Shown here one piece after another: positions 1-5,481 of a stretch of 6,570 bases of DNA. The stretch's first letter is position 1. Every line of letters starts with the position of its first letter. The translations under genes and the position numbers were made by a program. Source of the DNA: an uncultured Chloroflexota bacterium (lineage in GTDB: Bacteria; Chloroflexota; Anaerolineae; Aggregatilineales; Phototrophicaceae). Location of the stretch: positions 1 through 6,570 of the forward strand of contig CALBRY010000441.1 in assembly GCA_937927665.1 (NCBI GenBank), written 5' to 3'. The notes under the pieces were generated by a model. That model saw only the letters and a program-made list of their open reading frames with translations, was not told the DNA's origin and made no database searches.

Positions 1-538
1 TTGTGTGCTGGTGGATAATGTGTCCGGCGCGTATCAGGCGACCCAATATTTGCTGAAAAAGGGTTACCAACGAATTGCCTGTATTCAGGGTCCCAAGAAG
101 TATCCGAGTCTCGTCGAGCGTTTTCAGGGCTACTGCTTCGCGTTGATCGAAGCGGGCATTCCGCTGGAAACGGGACTGATTCAGCCGCCGATTTCGTCAG
201 GTTATCCCAACAAAGGCTATCGCGAAATGCTGGCGCTCTTGGAGCGTGGCGAGCATTTTGATGCCGTCTTTTGTGTGAGTGATCGGACAGCATTCGGAGC
301 GTTGCAGGCGCTTCAAGAAGCAGGTTTGCGCGTACCGCAAGACGTGGCGCTGGTAGGCTTCGAAAACAGTGCCCAATCCAGCTATACTTCGCCACCGCTC
401 ACAACCGTTAACATGCCCAAGAAGGAATTGGGGGAGGTGGCCATCTATCATCTGCACGAAGTTATGAATGGGAACACACCGCCGCAGCCGGTCAAAATTG
501 TCCTGCCGACCTCGCTTGTCATCCGTGATTCTACCTAA
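1..538 (+). CDS. LacI/GalR-family transcriptional regulator, ligand-binding domain (5' partial)
   Basis: This is the C-terminal part of a LacI-type repressor. The frame is open to the left edge, so the N-terminal helix-turn-helix and hinge lie outside the window; the GTG at position 5 is an internal valine, not a start. What remains is the periplasmic-binding-protein-like core. It shows VDNVSGAYQATQYLLKKGY followed by RIACIQGP, then the ERFQGYCFALIEAGI helix. Next come FDAVFCVSDRTAFGALQALQEAG and VPQDVALVGFENS, and then the family's PPLTTVNMPKKELGEVA segment. It ends LPTSLVIRDST, a standard LacI-family C-terminus. By family knowledge it is a cytoplasmic, sugar-responsive dimeric regulator, usually of a carbohydrate uptake or degradation operon. 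The ligand cannot be told from this fragment, and no target genes are visible because downstream DNA is accessory. Family assignment is secure. Confidence 0.93.
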   Translation, partial: CVLVDNVSGAYQATQYLLKKGYQRIACIQGPKKYPSLVERFQGYCFALIEAGIPLETGLIQPPISSGYPNKGYREMLALLERGEHFDAVFCVSDRTAFGALQALQEAGLRVPQDVALVGFENSAQSSYTSPPLTTVNMPKKELGEVAIYHLHEVMNGNTPPQPVKIVLPTSLVIRDST

Positions 539-564
539 CGCATCGCCAGCTGCAGATGCTAGCA

Positions 565-596
565 AGATCAATTGTATCAGCACGACAGATTGATCT
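565..596. repeat. Inverted repeat just downstream of the LacI-family gene
   Basis: Perfect 8-bp arms AGATCAAT (565-572) and ATTGATCT (589-596) are separated by 16 nt. The repeat sits 26 nt after the LacI-family stop codon and 9 nt before the truncated end of the recombinase fragment. It is AT-rich with no following T-run, so it is a poor Rho-independent terminator. It could be a weak 3' hairpin, or part of the junction between the LacI gene and the inserted DNA. Confidence 0.35.
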
Positions 597-605
597 GAGG
601 TGAAA

Positions 606-956
606 TTACCGCTGCCCGCCGTAGTCCAACACGCCTGTATAGATGAGATTCTTGAAGAATGAATCGTAGCTGCTGACATTTTTGAATAACCGCGTCGCGT
701 CCATGATGTCACGGATACTCGCGCCATCACGCCGCATCTGCCATGCCAATTGACAGCGATCCCATAATTCGGGATCGGGCAGGATACGCTGGACTTCGCG
801 CAGTTCACCGCTGCGCTTGCCATTTTTGCGCTTGTACGTCCCCACGACGATGCGTTCGGCTTTGAATCCGGTCGGGACGCCGCCGGGCAGAATGCCGAGA
901 TAATTCCCCGTCACCTCAGTCTTCATAAGTGAAGATGTCCCCTCTTTCTCGGACAA
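606..956 (-). pseudogene. Large serine recombinase fragment (Recombinase domain only)
   Basis: About 100 residues match the 'Recombinase' domain (Pfam PF07508) of large serine recombinases. Seen in order are GNYLGILPGGVPTGFKAE, then an arginine-rich linker with QRILPDPELWDRCQLAWQMR, then DGASIRDIMDAT, and finally SYDSFFKNLIYTGVLDYGG. Recognisable homology covers roughly 910 down to 610. The N-terminal catalytic resolvase domain with its serine nucleophile is absent, and so are the zinc ribbon and coiled coil. The frame stops directly after YGGQR, where an intact protein would continue for several hundred residues. Possible starts are TTG at 956 or ATG at 926, but nothing suggests a functional 106-116-residue product. 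I read it as a decayed remnant. A second, non-overlapping recombinase remnant lies on the same strand at 4822-5481. Confidence 0.8.
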
Positions 957-1156
957 TTGGATGTGGTTGAATTCGTCATAAGGCTCTCGTGATCTGGCGA
1001 CTTGCCAACCGGGATGTGACCCAGACCGGCTTTGCGCCCGCGCCGGATTGCCTGACCACTATCCGCTACCTGAAGTTTGCTCAGGATATTGGAGACATGC
1101 TTACGCACTGCCTTGCCGCTCAAGACCAGTCGCTCAGCGATCTCGATGTTGTTGTA
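923..1156 (-). pseudogene. Orphan LuxR-type helix-turn-helix, 3' fragment of a NarL/LuxR regulator
   Basis: Reading the minus strand from about 1156 gives YNNIEIAERLVLSGKAVRKH followed by VSNILSKLQVADSGQAIRRG and RKAGLG. This is a near-complete LuxR/GerE (PF00196) DNA-binding domain. The receiver or sensory domain that should precede it is missing. Homology breaks at Tyr/Phe near 1157, and upstream residues in the same frame look unrelated. After GLG (1019) the frame continues another 31 residues without recognisable homology to a stop at 923-925. It overlaps the first codons of the adjoining recombinase fragment in another frame. No ATG precedes the domain; the TTG at 1123 would start inside it. 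I infer a truncated gene, not a working regulator. The DNA-binding recognition helix (SGKAVRKHVSNI) is intact, so a short product cannot be fully excluded. Confidence 0.72.
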
Positions 1157-1167
1157 AAATAATACAG

Positions 1168-1554
1168 ATGCGGATGAACAGGTTGGGTGTGATGTTTGAC
1201 CGTGATGGAGAACGAGAAGAACGCATTTACAACGAAGTTATTGTTGACGCTTATGGCCCTGAAGAACAAGCCATAGGTTGGTACTGCTACCTTGAGGAAC
1301 ACATCACTTTTTCATTCAAGGCGCGCTGTATCGCACCGCGTAAAGTATCACCGTTGAAAGTAGGCGATGTGGTTGAGGCGCTGGAATTGGCAGGCGAAGC
1401 CGATTGTGCAAGCGACATGATCATCATCATCCGGTTTGGGGATCGCACTATGGGTGTGCCATTGGCACAACTTGAGCCGGTGACCGGCGATTCAACGATG
1501 ATTGAAGCCATCAAAGACTGGCATTACTGGGTCGGCAGAGGCTACACATTCTAA
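1168..1554 (+). CDS. CcbP-like calcium-binding protein
   Basis: The 128-residue product matches the CcbP-type calcium-binding family (Pfam Calci_bind_CcbP, PF11535), first studied in heterocyst-forming cyanobacteria. Diagnostic stretches are FDRDGEREERIYNEVIVDAY near residues 10-29 and GPEEQAIGWYCYLEEHITF at 30-48. They are followed by SPLKVGDVVEAL at 61-72, VPLAQLEPV at 97-105 and the C-terminal AIKDWHYWVGRGYTF. The protein is small and acidic with no signal peptide, so it should be cytoplasmic. Calcium binding in this family uses clustered acidic residues, not EF-hands, and none are seen here. ATG choices are 1168, 1174 and 1192; none has a strong ribosome-binding site. The family's conserved start near FDRD makes 1192 a real alternative. 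The frame runs further upstream, but that part lies over the LuxR remnant and lacks family similarity. The stop codon overlaps the next gene by one base, indicating an operon. Confidence 0.85.
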   Translation: MRMNRLGVMFDRDGEREERIYNEVIVDAYGPEEQAIGWYCYLEEHITFSFKARCIAPRKVSPLKVGDVVEALELAGEADCASDMIIIIRFGDRTMGVPLAQLEPVTGDSTMIEAIKDWHYWVGRGYTF

Positions 1555-1787
1555 TGTCAGAACCTGTCGCCCGCCGTTATCCTAACATCAATCGATTTGT
1601 ATTCGAGCGCGGCTGGATCGAAATTGGCTCTGATGAATACAGCGATTCGTTTATCCGCGCACTTGATTCAGGCGGATTGATTTGGAATGGAAAACCATTC
1701 TATCCTTCGCTTGACAACGCACTAGACGTCTTGGAACAGGAACTAAGGCAGTGGTTGAAACAGAAAGAAGGGGAGGACGCTGAGTGA
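1554..1787 (+). CDS. Conserved small hypothetical protein (77 aa), coupled to the CcbP-like gene
   Basis: The ATG shares its first base with the upstream TAA stop (TAATG), so translation is probably coupled. The 77-residue product has a conserved look: RYPNINRFVFERGWIEIGSD, then YSDSFIRALDSGGLIWNGK, then YPSLDNALDVLEQELRQWLK. From memory, similar short proteins with the pattern 'YP-I-W/F-V-GWIEIG-D-YS-S-RALD-GG-W-GK-YPSLD-AL' occur in cyanobacteria and Chloroflexota, annotated only as hypothetical. It is rich in aspartate and glutamate, has no membrane segment or signal peptide, and ends in a charged helix. The overlap with the calcium-binding gene suggests the two proteins act together, but this is inference from position only. 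No biochemical function can be assigned. Confidence 0.82.
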   Translation: MSEPVARRYPNINRFVFERGWIEIGSDEYSDSFIRALDSGGLIWNGKPFYPSLDNALDVLEQELRQWLKQKEGEDAE

Positions 1788-1800
1788 TCAGCATCAGGAC

Positions 1801-2931
1801 ATGAGCGAATATCAGTATTACGAGTTCCATGTACTAGACCGCCCCCTCACACCTGACGCCCAAGCCGAGATGCGTCGCCTGTCATCACGGGTAAACCTGA
1901 CTGCGACCAGTGCCAGTTTTGTCTACCATTATGCTGATTTTCGAGGTGATCCGTACCGTGTGCTGGCGGAGCACTTCGACGCGATGCTCTACATCACCAA
2001 TTGGGGTACGCGCCAGTTGATGTTTCGCTTCCCCATCCATATCATTCCCGATGATGTGATGAAGGCGTATCAGGTTGCCGACAGTCTGGAATGGGCGGCT
2101 GAGGGGGAATACGTCACCCGGAACATCGAACTCCGGGAAGAAGAACCGGATGACGAATGGATCGAGGGGGAGGGGGTGCTCGCAGGGTTGGTTCAAGTGC
2201 GCGATGATGTTCTACGGGGAGACTATCGTGCGCTGTATTTAGCCTGGTTGATGATCGCCAGTTACGAGCTTGACTTTCTGGAGGAAGATCAAGAAGAAGA
2301 GGAAAACCTGACCGAGCCACGGGTTCCTCCCAATCTGCAAACCCTTTCGCCAGCACTGCACAATTTCATCGACTTCTTCGGGATTGATGATGATTTGGTG
2401 ACGGCTGCCGCCCAGACCAGCCCGAAAGCCGGGAAGAACAGCGCCAGGCTTAGCACCTATCTTGACCAATTGGCAGCGTCCGAGCAGCGCAGCTTTCTGG
2501 AACGATTGCTCAAGGGCGAACCGCATCTGGATATCGCGCTGGCAAATCGTCTGCGTGAGCTATCCGGCACGGAAAAAGGGGTACTGCCAGCGGGTGAACG
2601 CCGCACCATCCGCCAACTGATCACTACCGCGCAGTCGGTCAGGCAGCAGCGGTTGGATGCCGAACGGCGACAGGCAGAAGTCGTCCGTGTGAAGAAGTTG
2701 GAAAAAATCGCCCAACAACAAGACCAATTGTGGGAACTGATTCCAGCGTTGATAGCCCAGAAACGAGCGAACACCTATGAGGAAGCGGTCAGTATTTTGA
2801 AGGATTTGCGCGATCTGGCAGCCCATCAGCAGCGTCTAGCTGAGTTTCAGGAAAAGCTGGCAGCCATTCGCAGTCAGTATCCCACTTTGCAGGGGTTACA
2901 CCGGCGTTTGAAGGAAGCCCGACTGATCTGA
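1801..2931 (+). CDS. Conserved hypothetical protein (376 aa) with acidic linker and C-terminal coiled coil
   Basis: I know this type only as an uncharacterised bacterial family whose members start like SEYQYYEFHVLDRPLTPDAQ. The N-terminal 120 or so residues look folded and conserved, with RRLSSR, YHYADFRGDPYRVLAEHFDA and YITNWGTRQLMFRFP. A middle segment with a hydrophobic helix (LYLAWLMIASYELDFL) runs into the acidic cluster EEDQEEEEN near residues 161-169. Residues about 272-375 are rich in Q, R, E, L and A and read as a long coiled coil. There is no signal peptide, Walker motif or catalytic motif that I recognise, and the hydrophobic helix alone is too weak to call a membrane anchor. The start at 1801 is supported by the conserved MSEYQYYEF opening, although the ribosome-binding site is poor (AGGA abuts the ATG; GGGAGGA lies 23 nt upstream). 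It lies 13 nt after the 77-residue gene, so it is probably the third gene of the same operon. I recall similar proteins encoded next to SWIM zinc-finger genes elsewhere, but none is present here. Confidence 0.85.
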   Translation: MSEYQYYEFHVLDRPLTPDAQAEMRRLSSRVNLTATSASFVYHYADFRGDPYRVLAEHFDAMLYITNWGTRQLMFRFPIHIIPDDVMKAYQVADSLEWAAEGEYVTRNIELREEEPDDEWIEGEGVLAGLVQVRDDVLRGDYRALYLAWLMIASYELDFLEEDQEEEENLTEPRVPPNLQTLSPALHNFIDFFGIDDDLVTAAAQTSPKAGKNSARLSTYLDQLAASEQRSFLERLLKGEPHLDIALANRLRELSGTEKGVLPAGERRTIRQLITTAQSVRQQRLDAERRQAEVVRVKKLEKIAQQQDQLWELIPALIAQKRANTYEEAVSILKDLRDLAAHQQRLAEFQEKLAAIRSQYPTLQGLHRRLKEARLI

Positions 2932-2971
2932 ATGCGAGTTCTTCGTTGAGGATAGCATCAGCAAAAACGCT

Positions 2972-3859
2972 TCATTCGCCTTTGAAAAACCGGAGCAAAT
3001 GGTCGGCTTCATCCCAGTCCATGCGTTCAGTATCGCGCAGAAACCAGATGAAGCGCTTGAAACTGACGTAATTGGTCTTTCCTTTCCGCAAATCCTGATA
3101 TGTCTCAATGTCTGACCGTGTCAGATCGAGCAGCATACCCGGCGGATTCTTTTTGTGCAGATACTCACCAGCAAAATCGGCGAGATTACCGCTGTGTTCC
3201 TGGATCATTTTCGGGCTTAAGCCTGATGCGCCGAGTGCTTTCTGAAAAGCCGCCAGCACTTTCTGATTGCCCGCTTCAATCCGCGCCTGACTGCTGGCAT
3301 CGCCACCGAGCGGCAGCTTGGTAATAATTCCACCACGTTCTTGGACACTACGGTAGGTCGCGTTGAGGCTGTGCTTGTAACCTCCGCCGAAAAGAACTGG
3401 ATAGGATGACAAGAGGCTGTCGTAGATAATGCGATCTTCGAACGGGATCAGCACAGCTTTGACATAAATGGGCAGATAAGGTCCAACGATCTCTTCCAGC
3501 GGGCCTGTGATACCCAGCACACCATAGGCGTTTGCGGGAGAACTGCCATCGATAAACAGCGTGTATTTCTTGAGGTGGCGGAAGATGAAAAAGTTATCCT
3601 CAACCCGATGTTTCCAACTATCCACTAGGGCTAAATCATCCGGGGGCAGCTTGGCAGGGTTTTCGGTGATAAAGGCTTCTCGCAGTGCATCATCTTTCCA
3701 GAGCGCATCGCGTACTGGCACAACAACTTCCGGTGGAGTATGCGCATCGCGCCATGCTTTGGGAAACGAGGTCACCACCTTCCGACGCTGATTGACAAAA
3801 TGAAGCAGTGGGAACCAGATGGTATAGAAACGTTCGACCTCGCTTTCACTCAAGTGCAT
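2972..3859 (-). CDS. Conserved hypothetical protein (295 aa), convergent with the CcbP operon
   Basis: The ATG at 3859 has a good ribosome-binding site (GGAG at 3866-3869, 6-nt spacer). The product is soluble, mixed alpha/beta in look, with no signal peptide. Conserved-looking stretches are VERFYTIWFPLLHFVNQRR at the N-terminus and PPEVVVPVRDALWKDDALRE. Next are NFFIFRHLKKYTLFID, a central VGPYLPIYVKAVLIPFEDR followed by IIYDSLLSSYPVLFGGG (residues about 130-162), and ERGGIITKLP. The C-terminus carries SFKRFIWFLRDTERMDWDEA. The 'PFE-RIIYD-LL-YPV-FGGG' pattern recalls a segment in several uncharacterised bacterial proteins, but I cannot name the family. Its 3' end faces that of the 376-residue gene with a 40-nt gap and no obvious terminator hairpin between them. 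It may share a transcript with vapBC upstream or have its own promoter in the 153-nt gap before it. Function unknown. Confidence 0.83.
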   Translation of the reverse strand: MHLSESEVERFYTIWFPLLHFVNQRRKVVTSFPKAWRDAHTPPEVVVPVRDALWKDDALREAFITENPAKLPPDDLALVDSWKHRVEDNFFIFRHLKKYTLFIDGSSPANAYGVLGITGPLEEIVGPYLPIYVKAVLIPFEDRIIYDSLLSSYPVLFGGGYKHSLNATYRSVQERGGIITKLPLGGDASSQARIEAGNQKVLAAFQKALGASGLSPKMIQEHSGNLADFAGEYLHKKNPPGMLLDLTRSDIETYQDLRKGKTNYVSFKRFIWFLRDTERMDWDEADHLLRFFKGE

Positions 3860-3948
3860 GTTTTTCTCCGATCAAGCGCCTGATTACAATGACCTGTAGA
3901 ATTTACCTTATCCCTTGTAACAGTGGCGGGAGTCGATGTTATGAAAGG

Positions 3949-3973
3949 TCAAAATCGATCGTATACATTTTGA
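3949..3973. promoter_or_regulatory. AT-rich inverted repeat upstream of the 295-aa gene (possible operator)
   Basis: Perfect 7-bp arms TCAAAAT (3949-3955) and ATTTTGA (3967-3973) surround an 11-nt spacer that itself contains the palindromes CGATCG and GTATAC. It lies about 90 bp upstream of the 295-residue gene's start. On the minus strand a TTGACC hexamer overlaps the arm nearer that gene, but I find no convincing -10 at standard spacing. An operator or promoter element is possible but unproven. Confidence 0.3.
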
Positions 3974-4011
3974 AATGGTATTTGAGCTGAGCGGCTGCGA
4001 AACGACCATTT
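3973..4011 (-). terminator. Imperfect stem-loop directly after vapC (weak terminator candidate)
   Basis: Arms AAATGGT (3973-3979) and ACCATTT (4005-4011) pair exactly. A second short stem, TTT with AAA, lies inside past a small bulge, and the loop is GC-rich. The structure begins one base after the vapC stop codon on the minus strand. No run of T follows it in that direction, so it does not meet the usual criterion for a Rho-independent terminator. It may instead stabilise or process the toxin-antitoxin mRNA 3' end. Confidence 0.3.
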
Positions 4012-4012
4012 A

Positions 4013-4435
4013 TTATGGAACGATTGTCAGGAAGTTGCCGTTCTGTGTGCGGATGATGCTGAAGTCGCGGCGATCCAGCGTCGCCACACGGTTTATTTCC
4101 AACCTCTCAGCCAGAGCAACAATACAACAATCAACCAATTCGAGTTTTGTGCCGGGATACTGTCGCATCAGTTCGCTGACTCGGTGCAAATCATTGTATG
4201 TGACTTGTTCCAGCGGAAGTTCTGCAGCTGCTAGCAGCTCAAGAAAAGCAGAAACAAGTGGCATTCCTCCAGCACGATTGAATAGCCACGCTGCCTCGGT
4301 CAATACGACTTGTGGAATAATGAACTCAGCTTTGACGGTTTCGAAAATGGCGCGAACTGCTTGATGGTCGGGATCGGCTTTGCGAAAGAGCGCATAGAGA
4401 AAACTGCTGTCCACAAGCACCTTAGGCAGAGCCAT
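4013..4435 (-). CDS. vapC: PIN-domain ribonuclease toxin, VapC family
   Basis: The roughly 140-residue product is a full-length PIN domain. Numbered from the third ATG, it has VLVDSSFLYALF with the first acidic residue at Asp9. Glu47 lies in PQVVLTEAAWLFNRAG. LELVDCCIVALAERL carries Asp102, and VATLDRRDF carries Asp121 with Asp124 close by. These are the four acidic positions that coordinate Mg2+ or Mn2+ in VapC RNases, which cut tRNA, rRNA or mRNA. Three ATG codons stand in a row (4441, 4438, 4435). The AAAGG ribosome-binding site at 4442-4446 touches the first and is 6 nt from the third, so I favour 4435. The ATG at 4441 would overlap the antitoxin stop as ATGA. All key residues are present, so the toxin should be active if expressed. 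The target RNA cannot be predicted from sequence. Confidence 0.9.
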   Translation of the reverse strand: MALPKVLVDSSFLYALFRKADPDHQAVRAIFETVKAEFIIPQVVLTEAAWLFNRAGGMPLVSAFLELLAAAELPLEQVTYNDLHRVSELMRQYPGTKLELVDCCIVALAERLEINRVATLDRRDFSIIRTQNGNFLTIVP

Positions 4436-4437
4436 CA

Positions 4438-4707
4438 TCATCCTTTAGAGTGTGCACTGCTGTCACCAGTTTCACGGCGAAGAATATCGTCGGCATCCCG
4501 TGCATCAAACGGTTGTTCGAATGGCAGTTCGGCGGCATCAATCAGCTTGAGCAGTTTCAAGGCAGGTGTATCTTCTTGTGCTGTCTCGCTGTCGTGTTCC
4601 TGTTCGAGTAGTCCAAGCAGAACCGCGTCAAGTGTTTCGCCGCCCTGTTCAACTCGTTCCATCAACCTTCGGTACACGCGCTCATCATGTACAGTGAGTG
4701 TAAACAT
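4438..4707 (-). CDS. VapB-like antitoxin partner of the PIN-domain toxin
   Basis: This small acidic protein is encoded directly before the toxin gene, with its TGA at 4438-4440 embedded in the toxin's ATG cluster. That is the usual antitoxin-toxin order with translational coupling. The N-terminus FTLTVHDERVYRRLMERVEQ followed by TLDAVLLGLLEQ looks like a beta strand plus two helices, as in ribbon-helix-helix DNA-binding antitoxins. The tail, containing FDARDADDILRRE, is charged and probably disordered, fitting a toxin-wrapping segment. I chose the ATG at 4707 (89 aa) because AAGGG lies 9 nt upstream and MFTLTV is a natural beginning. ATG at 4728 (96 aa) or 4716 is possible. By family behaviour it should neutralise the toxin and repress its own promoter, likely in the 4708-4821 gap. 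The exact fold class is inference. Confidence 0.8.
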   Translation of the reverse strand: MFTLTVHDERVYRRLMERVEQGGETLDAVLLGLLEQEHDSETAQEDTPALKLLKLIDAAELPFEQPFDARDADDILRRETGDSSAHSKG

Positions 4708-4821
4708 GGCTCGCATCCCTTCATCCACTTCCGTTTACTGTAATCTCTGTCTCAAATCACATCTCTATTTTACCGCTATTGCCAACAATGCCGGAAGACC
4801 GGTTTCAATTCTTATGACGGG

Positions 4822-5046
4822 TTAATTCAATATCTGCCAAACTCTCGTCCAATGCAGCCCGACCTGACGCGCGATTTCGCGTAGGCTGAAGCCCTCGTCA
4901 CGCAATCGCAAGATGCGGTCTTTCAGTTCGCGTTTGTGGACATATCTGGATGTAGCAATGACATAAACCGATTGTAGGACGATGAACCCCCGCTTCTGAC
5001 TAGGAAACGGAACGACGCCCCTCAGGTCCACCAGAAGAGAGATCAA
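4822..5046 (-). pseudogene. Helix-turn-helix tail, probably the C-terminal end of the adjoining serine recombinase
   Basis: The C-terminal 35 residues read KRELKDRILRLRDEGFSLRE then IARQVGLHWTRVWQILN, a compact helix-turn-helix of the Hin-resolvase or transposase style, ending at a stop at 4822-4824. Upstream of it lies a low-complexity stretch (LLVDLRGVVPFPSQKRGF) without a clear domain. The only start at the left of this frame is TTG (5046), and there is no ribosome-binding site worth naming. The reading frame is exactly that of the recombinase C-terminal remnant upstream, separated by a stop at 5092-5094 and a hairpin. The simplest view is a former C-terminal extension of that recombinase. 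The alternative is an independent small helix-turn-helix gene fragment that shares the frame by chance, a one-in-three event. Confidence 0.5.
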
Positions 5047-5053
5047 TCGAACT

Positions 5054-5083
5054 AAAACCAGCCGAGGATACTTTGCTGGTTTT
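5054..5083. terminator. Bidirectional terminator-like hairpin inside the recombinase remnant
   Basis: Perfect 9-bp arms AAAACCAGC (5054-5062) and GCTGGTTTT (5075-5083) enclose a 12-nt loop. The stem ends in a T-run in both directions, with a further GGTTTTG on the plus side. It lies 8 nt downstream, on the minus strand, of the TAG at 5092-5094. It could be the original terminator of the recombinase gene, which would place the true gene end upstream and make the helix-turn-helix tail a separate piece. Confidence 0.5.
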
Positions 5084-5091
5084 GGTTTTGC

Positions 5092-5481
5092 CTATGCCGC
5101 GCTTGCTCCTTTGCGCTCCCTGCGTCAATTGGCGCAGATACGAGAACGGGGCAGCAGTTCCAACCGAACGACCTGACCGTCAGGGTCAACGACAATCCGC
5201 TCAACCATTTCACACAGCAAGGCTTTTTGGACGCTGCGCTCCATTGCTCCAAGTAATACACCCTCTTTTGAAATCAAAGTTGAAGCCTAATCAAGGTGCG
5301 TGATATGTGTGTCGACCTGCTGTGCGACGCCGTCCAGACTGGCGCGCAACGTGCGGTGGCGATCCGGCCATTCTTCCCACAAACTATTCCAGACCGACTC
5401 GGTGACTTTACCGGATGCAAGCAAGCGGGTAACACGCTTTCGTGCTGGTTTGGAAGCTGCCTTCTTGTTTCGGTTGCTCAC
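5092..5481 (-). pseudogene. Large serine recombinase C-terminal remnant with in-frame stops
   Basis: One minus-strand frame carries recognisable serine recombinase C-terminal sequence in two blocks. The first, from GTG 5481 to a TAG at 5287-5289, includes RVTRLLASGKVTESVWNSLW, EEWPDRHRTLRASLDGVAQQ and VDTHITHLD, matching the coiled-coil segment. The second, up to a TGA at 5125-5127, includes LLGAMERSVQKALLCEMVER followed by IVVDPDGQVVRLELLPR. This is the conserved 'L-MVERIVVD-G-V-RLELLP' block found near the end of these enzymes. A third in-frame stop (TAG) is at 5092-5094. The catalytic domain, Recombinase domain and zinc ribbon are missing, and the frame is closed by a stop just upstream of 5481. 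The nonsense codon between the two blocks and the absent N-terminus make it a pseudogene. It belongs to the same family as the 606-956 fragment but covers a different part of the protein. Confidence 0.78.

Noticed and set aside
197..823. Long open frame on the minus strand across the LacI 3' end and the recombinase fragment
   Set aside because: It runs antisense to a clear LacI-family domain and then out of frame over the recombinase remnant. The translation shows no family motifs.
1048..1167. Longer N-terminus for the CcbP-like protein starting at 1048
   Set aside because: The extra 40 residues are antisense to the LuxR remnant, are rich in Cys and Arg and lack similarity to the family, which begins near FDRD.
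2932..2971. Search for a bidirectional terminator between the convergent 376-aa and 295-aa genes
   Set aside because: No stem of useful length with a T-run was found in the 40-nt gap.
565..5047. 8-bp direct repeat AGATCAAT at 565-572 and 5040-5047, considered as an attachment core or target duplication
   Set aside because: Some 8-bp match is expected by chance in 6.5 kb, and neither copy sits at a matching boundary of the accessory block.
5052..5261. Minus-strand frame in a different phase over the recombinase C-terminal block
   Set aside because: The adjacent phase carries the recognisable recombinase sequence, so this one is a shadow.
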